Shown: positions 30,690 to 39,427 of the stretch, piece by piece
How positions within the stretch are numbered: the stretch's first letter is position 1
Layout of the letters: each line of letters begins with the position of its first letter
Assembly (NCBI GenBank): GCA_004558115.1
Contig: SFDT01000010.1
Span: 1-48,169, forward strand
Length of the DNA stretch: 48,169 bases
DNA from: Clostridiales bacterium
GTDB taxonomy: Bacteria; Bacillota; Clostridia; Oscillospirales; Oscillospiraceae
Reading direction: 5' to 3'
Position numbers and translations under genes: made by a program
The notes under the pieces: model-generated
Seen by the model: the letters and a program-made list of their open reading frames with translations, nothing else
Told to the model about the DNA's origin: nothing
The model's database searches: none

Positions 30690-31862
30690 TTACAGGCCGA
30701 ACAGCTCCGCCAGTTTATCTTCCTTCAGCTCCGAGCCGATGACGCACAGGCGGCCGGTATAGTCGGGCTTGCCGGGACGGATGTCATGCTCCTCGGGCAC
30801 ATAGTCGAATTCCACCCAGGCACCGTCGCTGCCGCTGACGATGCCCTTGGCCCGGAGGATCTTGCCGTAGTCGCCGGTGTCCAGGGCCGTGAGGATGCGC
30901 GCAATATCCGCCTGGGAGAAGGCCTTGGGCGTCTCCTTGCCCCAGGAGGTGAACACCTCGTCGGCGTGATGGTGATGATGGTGGTGGCAGGAGCAGTCGG
31001 GGTCGTTGCACTCGTGGTCGTGGTCATGATGGTGCTCATGGTCGTGCTCATGCGCATGCTCATGGTCGTGGTGATGGTGCTCGTGCTCCTCGCCGTCATC
31101 GTCGTGGTGATGGTGATGATGCTCGTGCTCGTCCTCGTCATCATCGTCATCATGATGGTGATGGTCGTGGTCCTCATGGTCGTGGTGGTGATGCTCGTGC
31201 TCGTGCTCCGCCTCCTCGGCCTCATGCTCCGCCCGCATCTTGGCCAGCAGCTCGTCGGCCAGGGACACCTTCTCCATGGCGGAGAGGATCACTTTGCCGT
31301 CCAGCTGGTCCCAGGGAGTGGTCAAAATGGCGGCATCGGGGTTCTTCTCCCGCAGCATGGCCGCGGCGGCCTCCAGCTTCTCCTGGGTCAGCTTCTGGGT
31401 CCGGGACAGGATGATAGCGCCGGCGGATTCGATCTGGTTGTTGTAGAACTCGCCGAAGTTCTTCATGTAGACCTTTACCTTGGTGGCGTCCGCCACGGTG
31501 ACGAAGCTGTTGAGCTTCATGTCGGGAATGTCGGCCACGGTGTTCTGCACCGCCACGATCACGTCGCTGAGCTTGCCCACACCGGAGGGCTCGATGAGGA
31601 TGCGGTCGGGGTGGAACTGGGCCTGCACGTCCTTCAGGGCCTTGCCGAAGTCGCCCACCAGGGAGCAGCAGATGCAGCCGGAGGACATCTCGGAGATCTG
31701 CACGCCGGAGTCCTTCAAAAAGCCGCCGTCGATGCTGATCTCGCCGAATTCGTTTTCAATGAGCACCAGCTTCTCGCCCTGGAAGGCCTCCGCCAGCAGC
31801 TTTTTGATAAGCGTGGTCTTGCCGGCGCCCAGGAAGCCGGAGACGATGTCGATTTTCGTCAT
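30690..31862 (-). CDS. COG0523/CobW family metal GTPase with a His-rich stretch
   Basis: A 390-residue GTPase that should deliver a metal, probably zinc, to client enzymes. Walker A is GFLGAGKTT near residue 9, ENEFGEISID is the switch region, SSGCICCS is the metal-binding Cys-x-Cys-Cys motif near residue 64, and ILIEPSGVG is Walker B. Residues 210-300 contain about 42 His with many Asp and Glu, plus CNDPDCSC, a large metal-holding linker. A CobW C-terminal domain ends the protein (RAKGIVSG, GRLCVIGSEL). It is the first gene of an operon with the YcgQ-like GTPase. No clear Zur box was seen. Confidence 0.93.
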   Translation of the reverse strand: MTKIDIVSGFLGAGKTTLIKKLLAEAFQGEKLVLIENEFGEISIDGGFLKDSGVQISEMSSGCICCSLVGDFGKALKDVQAQFHPDRILIEPSGVGKLSDVIVAVQNTVADIPDMKLNSFVTVADATKVKVYMKNFGEFYNNQIESAGAIILSRTQKLTQEKLEAAAAMLREKNPDAAILTTPWDQLDGKVILSAMEKVSLADELLAKMRAEHEAEEAEHEHEHHHHDHEDHDHHHHDDDDDEDEHEHHHHHHDDDGEEHEHHHHDHEHAHEHDHEHHHDHDHECNDPDCSCHHHHHHHADEVFTSWGKETPKAFSQADIARILTALDTGDYGKILRAKGIVSGSDGAWVEFDYVPEEHDIRPGKPDYTGRLCVIGSELKEDKLAELFGL

Positions 31863-31900
31863 AGAATCAAGTCCTTTGCATAAAAATTTTCAACGCCTTT

Positions 31901-31928
31901 ATCTTACCATTAAAATAAGAAAATGCAA
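31901..31928 (-). promoter_or_regulatory. Promoter of the COG0523 GTPase operon
   Basis: On the minus strand, TTGCAT (31928-31923) and TAAGAT (31906-31901) are 16 bases apart, squeezed between the end of the AGCS gene at 31934 and the GTPase start. Confidence 0.6.
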
Positions 31929-31933
31929 CTCCG

Positions 31934-33304
31934 TCACAGAAAATTTACAGGTTTTCTCCGCTTTTCCCGGTGTAATTCCGGCTGGAACGCTTTCATTTCC
32001 CGGGCGGCGGCGCCGGAGAGCAGTAGCAGGCACGCCAGGTTGGGCAGGGCCATGAGGCAGTTGAACAGGTCCGAAAGGCCGAAAGCGGCCTCCACATCCA
32101 AAAAGGCTCCGGCCCAGGCCGCCGCGGCGAACAGGCAGCGGTACAGGGGCACGGCCCGGCGCCCCGCCAAATAGACCAGGGCGATCTCCCCCTGGTAGGC
32201 CCAGCCCAGCATGGAGGAAAAGGCAAACAGCACGATGGCAGCCGCCAGAAATATCCGCCCGGCACTGCCCAGTACCGTTTCAAAAGCCAAAATGGTCAGG
32301 GCGGCGCCCTCCGCCGGAAGGCCCGTGGTGGGGTCCGCGGTCCCCAGAACGCCGGAGCAGCAGATGGCAAGCCCCGTGACGGTGCAGACCACGATGGTGT
32401 CGAAAAAGACGCCGGTCATATGGATGTAGCCCTGGAGGGCGGGGGAGCCGCCGGCGGAGGCGGCAGTGATGGCGGCGGAGCCCATGCCCGCCTCGTTGGA
32501 GAAGATGCCCCGGGCCACGCCCCAGCGCAGGGCGGTCCCGGCGGCACCTCCGGCCACGGCGGCGGGAGAGAGGGCTTGAGAAAGCATTTCCACCAGGGCG
32601 GCGGGGACGCTTTGCCAGTGGACCGCGATGACGGCCAGTCCCGCCAGCAGATAGCCGCCTGCCATGACCGGCACCAGTACCGACGCCGCCCCGGCGATAC
32701 GGCGGATGCCGCCCCGGATGATGACGAGAGTCAGCGCCGCTGTCACAAACCCCACCAGCACCGGCGGCAGGGAAAATGCCTGGCGAAGGGCGGCAGCAAT
32801 GGAGTTGGACTGGGTCACATCGCCGATGCCGAAGGAGGCCAGCACCGCAAAGCCTGCGAAAGCGGCGGCCAGAGCGCGGCCCAGGAGCGGGGGGCGGATG
32901 CCCCGGGCCATGGTGTACATGGGGCCGCCGGAGACTTCGCCGGGGCGGCGGAATTTGACTGCCAGGGCGCATTCGGCAAATTTGGCGGAAAGGCCGAACA
33001 GGGCCGCGATCTCCATCCACACCAGGGCACCGGGGCCGCCGGCGGTGATGGCGGTGGCCACGCCCACGATATTGCCGGTGCCGATGGTGGCCGCCAGGGC
33101 GGTCATGAGAGTGGAGAGGGGCGAGACACGCCCCCGGTCGGCGGAGCGGGACTCCCGCCGGGTGAGGAGCTTCAGGGCGGGGAACAGGTTCCGCCAGGGG
33201 AGAAACTTCATGCGCAGGGTCAAAAACACGCCGGTGCCCAGCAGGGCCGGCAGCGTCACGGCGCGGACGGCCTGGGCCATGGAGAGGGACCAGGATGCCA
33301 GCAT
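31934..33304 (-). CDS. AGCS family sodium:alanine/glycine symporter
   Basis: A 456-residue transporter with about eleven membrane helices that imports alanine or glycine with sodium. Family marks are ATIGTGNIVGVATAITAGGPGA in the first third (sodium and substrate site), GGPMYTMARG, GIFSNEAGMGSAAITAAS in the middle, and MLGWAYQGE near the end. AAGGAGG lies 7 bases before the ATG. No partner gene is adjacent; no terminator was recognised in the short space before the GTPase promoter, so read-through into that operon is possible. Length and motifs are normal. Confidence 0.93.
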   Translation of the reverse strand: MLASWSLSMAQAVRAVTLPALLGTGVFLTLRMKFLPWRNLFPALKLLTRRESRSADRGRVSPLSTLMTALAATIGTGNIVGVATAITAGGPGALVWMEIAALFGLSAKFAECALAVKFRRPGEVSGGPMYTMARGIRPPLLGRALAAAFAGFAVLASFGIGDVTQSNSIAAALRQAFSLPPVLVGFVTAALTLVIIRGGIRRIAGAASVLVPVMAGGYLLAGLAVIAVHWQSVPAALVEMLSQALSPAAVAGGAAGTALRWGVARGIFSNEAGMGSAAITAASAGGSPALQGYIHMTGVFFDTIVVCTVTGLAICCSGVLGTADPTTGLPAEGAALTILAFETVLGSAGRIFLAAAIVLFAFSSMLGWAYQGEIALVYLAGRRAVPLYRCLFAAAAWAGAFLDVEAAFGLSDLFNCLMALPNLACLLLLSGAAAREMKAFQPELHREKRRKPVNFL

Positions 33305-33363
33305 AAGACCGCCTCCTTTTTCAGATCCCTAAAGCATACGGCGGCGGGGCTGTCCCTATACGG

Positions 33364-33395
33364 AAAAACACGGACGCCTGGGCGTCCGCGTTTTT
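33364..33395. terminator. Terminator of spoVT
   Basis: A stem of about 13 bp with one mismatch (33364-33378 with 33381-33395) and A/T flanks on both sides follows the spoVT stop closely and separates it from the AGCS gene. Confidence 0.75.
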
Positions 33396-33396
33396 C

Positions 33397-33936
33397 TCAG
33401 CCTTCCATGTGCCGGCCCAAAAAGGCGGCGATGGTCTGGGCCAGCTTGAATTCCGTTTCGCCGGTAACGGTGTCCCCGTCGCCCACGAACAGCACCAGAC
33501 CCAAAAGGTCGCCCTCCGCCAGGATGGGCGCGGCCACGCAGGCCCGGAGCTTGTCGGAGTCCTCCGACACGGGAACGGCGGAGCCCTCTCCGGCAAATTG
33601 GTAAATTTTCCGGGCCTCCATGATCCGCTCCAGCTCCGGAGAGATGCGCTTGCCCATCAGCTCCCGGCGGGCCCCGCCGGCCACGGCGATGACGGTGTCC
33701 CGGTCCGTGACGGCGCAGATGGCGCCGGTGGAGCGGCTCATGGTCTCACACAGGTCCGCCGCGAAGTCCTCCAGCCCTCCCAGTAAAGAGTATTTTTTGA
33801 AGATGACCTCTCCGTCCCGGCTGGTGTAGATCTCCAATGGGTCTCCTTCCCGGATGCGCATGGTGCGGCGGATCTCCTTGGGAATGACCACCCGGCCCAG
33901 ATCATCGATCCTTCTGACGATTCCAGTTGCCTTCAT
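33397..33936 (-). CDS. spoVT: Stage V sporulation protein T
   Basis: A 179-residue regulator. Residues 1-50 are an AbrB-type swapped-hairpin DNA-binding domain (MKATGIVRRIDDLGRVVIPK, RIREGDPLEIY). Residues 55-178 are a GAF-like domain that forms the tetramer. In Bacillus it adjusts sigma-G genes in the forespore. It suggests the host forms spores or descends from spore formers. No clear sigma-G promoter was found in the 190 bases upstream, which hold no gene and begin with the DAACS terminator. It is full length. Confidence 0.93.
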   Translation of the reverse strand: MKATGIVRRIDDLGRVVIPKEIRRTMRIREGDPLEIYTSRDGEVIFKKYSLLGGLEDFAADLCETMSRSTGAICAVTDRDTVIAVAGGARRELMGKRISPELERIMEARKIYQFAGEGSAVPVSEDSDKLRACVAAPILAEGDLLGLVLFVGDGDTVTGETEFKLAQTIAAFLGRHMEG

Positions 33937-34077
33937 AGTTTACATTCAAACCTTTCCTGCTGTTTTTGCAATGCTTTTCAGCCCGGCTGCGGCGCCCGGG
34001 TGAACGGAAACTAAAGGTAGTATTTACGCCCAGAAATCTGTTATGCTGGAAAAATTGGGGAGGAGGCGGCGGAAATG

Positions 34078-34114
34078 AAAAAAGGCGCCGGCTGCCAAAA
34101 GCAGCCGGCGCCTT
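34078..34114 (-). terminator. Terminator of the DAACS transporter gene
   Basis: A perfect 14-bp GC-rich stem (34082-34095 with 34101-34114) is followed on the minus strand by six T, 12 bases after the stop codon. Confidence 0.9.
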
Positions 34115-34125
34115 GCTTGAAAAAT

Positions 34126-35343
34126 TTACTTTTTCTTGCTCTCCCACTTGGTGACGCACAGGGAGCAGGCGATGTCGCCGGTGACGTTCAGGCAGGTACG
34201 GCCCATGTCAAACAGGCGGTCCACGCCGTAGATGATCATGATGAGGTTCACGTCGATGCCCATGGCGGTCAGCACCATGGCCAGCATGATCATGCCGGCG
34301 CCGGAGACACCGGCGGTGCCGATGGAGGCCAGGGTGGCGGTGACCACGATGGTGACCATCTGGCCGATGGTCAGATGCATGCCGGCGCAGGTGGCCAGGA
34401 ACACGGTGGCCACGCACTGGTAGATGGCGGTGCCGTCCATGTTGATGGTGGAGCCCAGAGGCAGCACGAAAGCGGCCACGTCGTCGTCGGCGCCCAGCTC
34501 ATGGGCGCACTCCTTGGAGACGGGCAGGGTGGCGGCGGAGGAGGTGGAGGTAAAGGCGAACATCATGGCGGCGAAGGCGCCCTTGAAGAACTTCAAGGGG
34601 TTGATGCCGGCAAACGCCTTGGCGGAGAAGGAATACACCAGAACGGCGTGGAGGATATAGGCGATATAGGCGCACAGCAGCACCAGCGCCAGATGGCCCA
34701 GGATCTCGGCGCCCTGGGTGGCCACCACCCAGGCCATCATGGTGAACACACCGATGGGGCTGAGGCTGATGATGAAAGCCATGAGCTTGTTGATGACCTC
34801 ATTGAAAGAGGAGACGATGTCCCGGCACAGCTGGCCCTTCTCGCCGGCGGCCATGATGGCGCCGCCGAAGAACAGGGCGATGACGATGACCTGGAGCATG
34901 TTGGCCTTGGTGAAGGCATCCCACATGTTGGAGGGGAAAATGCCCACCAGAGTATCCATAAAGTTGGCGGAGGTGGCCTTATCCCAGGTGGCGCCTTCCT
35001 CCAGAGCAAGGGTGGGGAACAGGCCGGCACCGTTGAACAGGTTGGCCATCACCAGACCGATGACGCAGGCGATGGCGGTGGTGCACAGGAAGAACGCCAC
35101 GGTCTTCCAGCCCACGGCGCCCACCTTCTTCATGTCGTTCATGGAGAGGATACCGTCGATCATGGAGAACAGGACCACGGGGACCACGATGAATTTCAGA
35201 AGGTTGACAAAGATGGTGCCGAAAGGCTTGAGATAATTGGTGGTGAAATCAGCGGTGCCGGTCGTGTAGCACACCAGGCCGACGATGACGCCCAGGACCA
35301 GGGCAATCAGGATCTGAACGGGCAGACTTAGTTTTTTCTTCAT
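34126..35343 (-). CDS. Dicarboxylate/amino acid:cation symporter (DAACS)
   Basis: A 405-residue member of the glutamate/aspartate/serine-threonine transporter fold with eight membrane helices and two re-entrant loops. The hallmark loops are TSTSSAATLPVSKE (HP1), NMDGTAIYQCVATVFLA (TM7 sodium site) and GTAGVSGAGMIML (HP2). RLFDMGRTCLNVTGD in TM8 has an Arg-x-x-x-Asn arrangement at the substrate site, which points to an acidic or small polar amino acid rather than settling which. A racemase gene acting on Asp or Glu lies next to it, on the same strand but in a separate unit. It has its own promoter and a structured leader. Confidence 0.93.
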   Translation of the reverse strand: MKKKLSLPVQILIALVLGVIVGLVCYTTGTADFTTNYLKPFGTIFVNLLKFIVVPVVLFSMIDGILSMNDMKKVGAVGWKTVAFFLCTTAIACVIGLVMANLFNGAGLFPTLALEEGATWDKATSANFMDTLVGIFPSNMWDAFTKANMLQVIVIALFFGGAIMAAGEKGQLCRDIVSSFNEVINKLMAFIISLSPIGVFTMMAWVVATQGAEILGHLALVLLCAYIAYILHAVLVYSFSAKAFAGINPLKFFKGAFAAMMFAFTSTSSAATLPVSKECAHELGADDDVAAFVLPLGSTINMDGTAIYQCVATVFLATCAGMHLTIGQMVTIVVTATLASIGTAGVSGAGMIMLAMVLTAMGIDVNLIMIIYGVDRLFDMGRTCLNVTGDIACSLCVTKWESKKK

Positions 35344-35345
35344 AG

Positions 35346-35424
35346 GCTCACCTCAAAATAATAGTATGTGGCGGGACGGGCCCGCCGCGCTTCGGCGATG
35401 GACACGAAGCGCCCCCTCAAATTG
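35346..35424 (-). promoter_or_regulatory. Structured leader with two hairpins
   Basis: The DAACS leader of about 80 bases holds a GCGCTTCG/CGAAGCGC stem with a 10-base loop, then a GGCGGG/CCCGCC stem, both before the ribosome site. Neither is followed by a T-run. They may affect message stability or translation. Confidence 0.4.
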
Positions 35425-35429
35425 TAAGT

Positions 35430-35458
35430 ATTATAGCAAAGTATCAAGAACGTGTAAA
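35430..35458 (-). promoter_or_regulatory. Sigma-A promoter of the DAACS gene
   Basis: On the minus strand, TTTACA (35458-35453) and a perfect TATAAT (35435-35430) are 17 bases apart. Confidence 0.85.
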
Positions 35459-35503
35459 GAAGTATGGGTGGAATCTGTGAAAAATGTAAATAAAACGGGA
35501 TGA

Positions 35504-35538
35504 AAAAAAGCCCGGTCAGGCAAAATGCCAAACCGGGC
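35504..35538 (-). terminator. Terminator of the TauE-racemase operon
   Basis: GCCCGGT and ACCGGGC (35510-35516 with 35532-35538), with a smaller GGCA/TGCC stem inside, are followed on the minus strand by seven T. Confidence 0.85.
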
Positions 35539-35552
35539 GTGAAAAATTTGCG

Positions 35553-36263
35553 TTATTCACCCTTGACCTGGAAGCCGCACCAGCGGATGGCAGCTTTTGC
35601 CAGCTCCTCCGTGGGGTCCAGCGTGGGAACGGACAGCCCCAGGGCCGCCGCGGCCAGCGGCAGCTCCGTGCAGCCCAGAATGAAATAACCGGCGCCCCGG
35701 CGGGACATGGACGCCACCACGGCCTCCAGGTCCGTCCGGTAGGCCTCCGGAGCCGCGTCGGCCTTCACACCGTCATAAATGACCCGCATGAGGGCATCCT
35801 GCTCCGCCTCGCCGGGGATCAGATAGGGGACCTCCTCCGCTTCCAGGGCCCGCTGGTACAGGCCGGAGGACAGGGTGCCCCGGGTGGCCAGTACGGCGGC
35901 GGTCCCGCCGGGAAAGCGGCCCCGGGCGGCCTTGGCGGCGGCTTCCAGCATACTGAGGAAGGGCACGTCCGTCAAAGCCTGGAGCCGGGGCAGAAAATAA
36001 TGGGCGGTGTTGCAGGGCATGATGATGCAGTCGGCGCCGCAGCGCTCCAGCTTCCGCAGGGAGTCCCGCATGGCGGGCAGGGGGTCGGGGCCGCCGTTCA
36101 GAATGGCCGCCGTCCGGTCGGGGATGGAGGAATTGCTGTCGATGTAGACGCGGATGTGGTCGCCGTCACAGCCGGCGTGGGTCAAGGTCACGATCTTGCG
36201 GAACAGGTCCGCCGTGGCCAGCGGCCCCATGCCGCCCAAAATGCCGATGGATCTTTTCGCCAT
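35553..36263 (-). CDS. Aspartate/glutamate racemase family protein
   Basis: A 236-residue cofactor-independent racemase that would invert aspartate or glutamate using two cysteines. The first is in IIMPCNTAHYF near residue 83, the second in FILGCTELPLA near residue 196; ILGGMGPLAT is the N-terminal family mark (YgeA/aspartate racemase group rather than MurI). Both catalytic Cys are present. The gene follows the TauE/SafE gene by 16 bases on the same strand and shares its terminator, so they form an operon, although a functional link is not obvious. Confidence 0.93.
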   Translation of the reverse strand: MAKRSIGILGGMGPLATADLFRKIVTLTHAGCDGDHIRVYIDSNSSIPDRTAAILNGGPDPLPAMRDSLRKLERCGADCIIMPCNTAHYFLPRLQALTDVPFLSMLEAAAKAARGRFPGGTAAVLATRGTLSSGLYQRALEAEEVPYLIPGEAEQDALMRVIYDGVKADAAPEAYRTDLEAVVASMSRRGAGYFILGCTELPLAAAALGLSVPTLDPTEELAKAAIRWCGFQVKGE

Positions 36264-36279
36264 AGTATGCCTCCTGTGT

Positions 36280-37101
36280 TCAGCTCCAGAATTCCGGGAA
36301 CAGCAGCTCGCTGCCCACCTTCACCGTCAGCAGGAGCAGTACCAGGATGACGGTGGGACGGACGATCTTGCTGCCGTTTTTGATGGCCAGGCCGGCGCCC
36401 AGATAGTGGCCCGCGATGGAGGCCACGGCGGAGATGAGGCCCACGCCCACATATACATACCCGGCGGTGAGGGCGGTGAACAAACTGCCCAGGTTGGAGG
36501 AGAGGTTGATGACCTTTACGCCGCCGGCGGCGTGGCGGGTGTCCAGCTTGGCCAGGCGGATGAAGATGATCATGAGAAACGTGCCGGTGCCGGGACCGTA
36601 ATAGCCGTCATAGCCGCCCACCAGGAAGGAGGCCGCCCAGACGATGGCCGCCTGGGTGCGGAAATCCATCTCGCCGGGCTCATCGGGCCAGCTGCGGTTG
36701 CGCAGCGTCACCACCGCCACCACCGGCAGCACCGCCAGCAGCAGGTATTTCAGCACCCGGTCCGGCGTGTGGAGCTGGAGCCAGGTGCCGCACATGGAGC
36801 CGCCCAGGGCCAAAGCGATGGCGGGAGCGAACAGGCTCCAGCGGACATAGCCCTGGCGGATGAACCGGGCGGTGGAGAACACGGTGCCGATGCCGGCGGA
36901 GAGCTTGTTGGTGCCCAGGGCGTAATAGGCGGGCAGGTCGCCGAAGGCGATGAGGTAGGTGGGGACGGAGATAATGCCGCCGCCTCCGGCGATGGCGTCC
37001 ATAAAAGACGCCAGAAACACACCCACGCAGATGAGCAGCACCACCCACAGGGCAAAGCCGTCCACCGTCACACCGGTGAGCAGGGAAAGGATCGCATCCA
37101 T
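36280..37101 (-). CDS. TauE/SafE family membrane transporter
   Basis: A 273-residue protein with about eight membrane segments, of the sulfite/sulfoacetate exporter family (DUF81). The two-fold repeat is visible: ASFMDAIAGGGGIISVPTYL with LGTNKLSAGIGT in the first half and GGYDGYYGPGTGTFL with NLSSNLGSLFTALTAG in the second. These proteins move small organic or inorganic sulfur anions; the substrate here is unknown. The ATG at 37101 lies 7 bases after AGGAGGT; a GTG at 37125 lies before that site. It is the first gene of the operon with the racemase. Confidence 0.9.
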   Translation of the reverse strand: MDAILSLLTGVTVDGFALWVVLLICVGVFLASFMDAIAGGGGIISVPTYLIAFGDLPAYYALGTNKLSAGIGTVFSTARFIRQGYVRWSLFAPAIALALGGSMCGTWLQLHTPDRVLKYLLLAVLPVVAVVTLRNRSWPDEPGEMDFRTQAAIVWAASFLVGGYDGYYGPGTGTFLMIIFIRLAKLDTRHAAGGVKVINLSSNLGSLFTALTAGYVYVGVGLISAVASIAGHYLGAGLAIKNGSKIVRPTVILVLLLLTVKVGSELLFPEFWS

Positions 37102-37145
37102 GACATGGACCTCCTGAAAAATCACTCTTTTGCAAAATCCGACTT

Positions 37146-37174
37146 ATTATACCAGCGTGAAGCGGTAAAATCAA
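37146..37174 (-). promoter_or_regulatory. Sigma-A promoter of the TauE-racemase operon
   Basis: On the minus strand, TTGATT (37174-37169) and a perfect TATAAT (37151-37146) are 17 bases apart. From here to 37379 I see no gene or clear structure. Confidence 0.8.
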
Positions 37175-37379
37175 CAACGGGGCGCGGGCCAAGGCCTCTG
37201 CCTGGAAAGAGAACGGGGACAGCAGGCGGCAGACATTTCCAAAATGTGGGTCAAAAACAGGAAAAGTCCCTGCGGAATCCTGTCTTTTTTGACAAAGGTA
37301 TCCAAAAATAACTGTGAAAACAGAGAACAAAATGGTAAAACAAACCAAAAACACGGTTTCTTTTTCGACGGAGGCATTC

Positions 37380-37408
37380 TTGACGGTATTTCACCAAAGA
37401 AGTATAAT
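37380..37408 (+). promoter_or_regulatory. Sigma-A promoter of the glycogen operon
   Basis: TTGACG (37380-37385) and a perfect TATAAT (37403-37408) are 17 bases apart, one of the strongest promoters in the window. The leader is about 90 bases and carries GC-rich inverted stretches but no recognised riboswitch. Confidence 0.88.
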
Positions 37409-37504
37409 ATACACGATATATAGTGGCAGGTCATTTGTGTAAAGCAACAAAGGAAAAGCGCGAACCGGCGCCGGGAGCGGTGTCCGGTGAGAGGAGTAAA
37501 CAAT

Positions 37505-39427
37505 ATGACAAACAAGGAACAAGCGGCTCAATACCACGAAGGCAAGCTGACAGACGGTTGGCTTTGGTTTGGCGCCCACCCAACGGAGAAGCGGGGAAAA
37601 GCGGGCTGGACCTTCCGGGTCTGGGCTCCCCACGCGAAAAGCGTCTCCGTGGTGGGTGATTTCAACAGTTGGGATAAAGCGGCCAATCCTCTGACCCGCA
37701 AGGGCGAGGAGTGGGAGGGCTTCATCCCCGGCCTGCAGGAATTCACCGCTTACAAATACGCGGTCACCGGCCCCAACGGGGAGACCCGCCTGAAGGCCGA
37801 CCCCTATGGGTTCCATACGGAGACCCGCCCCGCCACCGCCAGCAAGCTGTATGACATCACCGGCTTCCGCTGGAGCGACAAGGCCTTCCGGGAGCGGCAG
37901 GGCAAGCATCCGGTCTATTCCTCCCCCCTGAATATTTACGAGGTACATCTGGGCTCCTGGAAAAAGCGGGACAACGGAGACTTTATCGACTATAAGGACC
38001 TGGCCAAGGAGCTGGCCGCCTATGTCAAGGACATGGGCTATACCGCCATCGAGCTGCTGCCGGTGACGGAGCACCCCCTGGATGACTCCTGGGGCTACCA
38101 GTGCACCGGGTACTTTGCCCCCACCTCCCGCTTCGGCCAGCCCAAGGACTTCATGTGGTTTGTGAACCATATGCATAAAAACGGCATCGCCGTCATTCTG
38201 GACTGGGTGCCCGCCCACTTCTGCAAGGATATCCAGGGCCTGTATGAGTTTGACGGCACCTGCTGCTACGAGTACAGCGACCCCAACAAGTGGGAGCACG
38301 GCGGCTGGGGCACCCGGGTCTTTGACTACGGCCGGCCGGAGGTGCAGAGCTTCCTGCTCTCCTCCGCCCGGTTCTGGCTGGAGGAGTACCACATCGACGG
38401 CCTGCGGGTGGACGCCGTGGCCTCCATGCTGTATCTGGACTACGGACGCCAGGGCGGCGCCTGGACCCCCAATAAATACGGCGGACATGAAAATCTGGAG
38501 GCCATCGACTTTTTGCGCCAGCTGAACGCCATGGCCTTCTCCGTCAACCCCAACGTGCTGATGATCGCGGAGGAATCCACCGCCTGGCCCATGGTGAGCC
38601 GTCCGGCGGAGATCGGCGGCCTGGGCTTCAACCTGAAGTGGAACATGGGCTGGATGAACGACATGTGCCACTACCTGAAGATGGACCCCTGGTTCCGCCA
38701 GGACCATCACAAGGACATCACCTTCTCCATGATGTATGCCTTCTCCGAAAATTTCGTGCTGCCCATCTCCCACGACGAGGTGGTCCACATGAAGGGCAGT
38801 GTGGTGGGGAAGATGCCCGGCGACTATTCCAACCAGCTGCGCTGCCTGAAGGGCTTTTACGCGTACCTGCTGGCCCACCCCGGCAAGAAGCTGCTGTTCA
38901 TGGGCGCGGAGCTGGGCCAGTGGCACGAGTGGAACTCCGACCAGCAGCTGGACTGGTACCTGCTGGAGCGGGAGGAGAACCAGAAGATCCACCAGTTCTT
39001 CAAGGACATCAACGCCTTCTATAAGAAGGAGCCGGCCCTGTGGGAGATCGACTTCGACTGGGCGGGCTTTGAGTGGCTGGTGCCGGATGACAACCACAAC
39101 AATGTGGTGGTGTTCCTGCGGAAGGACAAAAAGGGCCGCGACCTGCTGTGCGCGGTGAACTTCTCTCCCAATACCTATGAAAACTACCGGATGGGCGTCC
39201 CGGCCCACCGGAAGTACGTCCCCGTGTTCAATACCGACGATGCCGCATACGGCGGCGCCGGCTTCGGTGACACCGAGCCGGTGCCGGTGGAGGCCGTTCC
39301 CTCCCATGGGAAGGACTACTCCGCCGCCATCCGTATCCCGGCCTTCGGCGCGGTGTTCCTGCGGGGCGAAGGCGCATATCCAAAGCCCAGGAAGAAAAAA
39401 CAGGCAAAGGAGCTGGAGAAAAAATGA
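37505..39427 (+). CDS. glgB: 1,4-alpha-glucan branching enzyme
   Basis: A 640-residue GH13 enzyme that moves a glucan chain to an alpha-1,6 position. Residues 25-115 are a CBM48 module (FRVWAPHAKSVSVVGDFNSW). The barrel begins near 140 with NIYEVHLGSWKKR; DWVPAHF, DGLRVDAVASM (nucleophile Asp303), MIAEEST (acid Glu at 356-357) and ISHDEVVHMKGS (transition-state Asp) are all intact. An all-beta C-domain and a Lys-rich tail (PRKKKQAKELEKK) end the protein. The ATG at 37505 follows GAGAGGAG. Its stop overlaps glgC (ATGA). Confidence 0.96.
   Translation: MTNKEQAAQYHEGKLTDGWLWFGAHPTEKRGKAGWTFRVWAPHAKSVSVVGDFNSWDKAANPLTRKGEEWEGFIPGLQEFTAYKYAVTGPNGETRLKADPYGFHTETRPATASKLYDITGFRWSDKAFRERQGKHPVYSSPLNIYEVHLGSWKKRDNGDFIDYKDLAKELAAYVKDMGYTAIELLPVTEHPLDDSWGYQCTGYFAPTSRFGQPKDFMWFVNHMHKNGIAVILDWVPAHFCKDIQGLYEFDGTCCYEYSDPNKWEHGGWGTRVFDYGRPEVQSFLLSSARFWLEEYHIDGLRVDAVASMLYLDYGRQGGAWTPNKYGGHENLEAIDFLRQLNAMAFSVNPNVLMIAEESTAWPMVSRPAEIGGLGFNLKWNMGWMNDMCHYLKMDPWFRQDHHKDITFSMMYAFSENFVLPISHDEVVHMKGSVVGKMPGDYSNQLRCLKGFYAYLLAHPGKKLLFMGAELGQWHEWNSDQQLDWYLLEREENQKIHQFFKDINAFYKKEPALWEIDFDWAGFEWLVPDDNHNNVVVFLRKDKKGRDLLCAVNFSPNTYENYRMGVPAHRKYVPVFNTDDAAYGGAGFGDTEPVPVEAVPSHGKDYSAAIRIPAFGAVFLRGEGAYPKPRKKKQAKELEKK

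Noticed and set aside
30786..31883. Long open frame on the plus strand opposite the His-rich GTPase, giving Val/Met/Leu-rich protein
   Set aside because: It is the mirror of the His/Asp/Glu codons of the real gene, lacks a ribosome site and shows no domain.
37391..39307. 638-residue open frame on the minus strand across glgB
   Set aside because: GC-rich codons of glgB leave the opposite frame free of stops; the translation is Gly/Val/His-rich and has no motif, while glgB has all its catalytic motifs.
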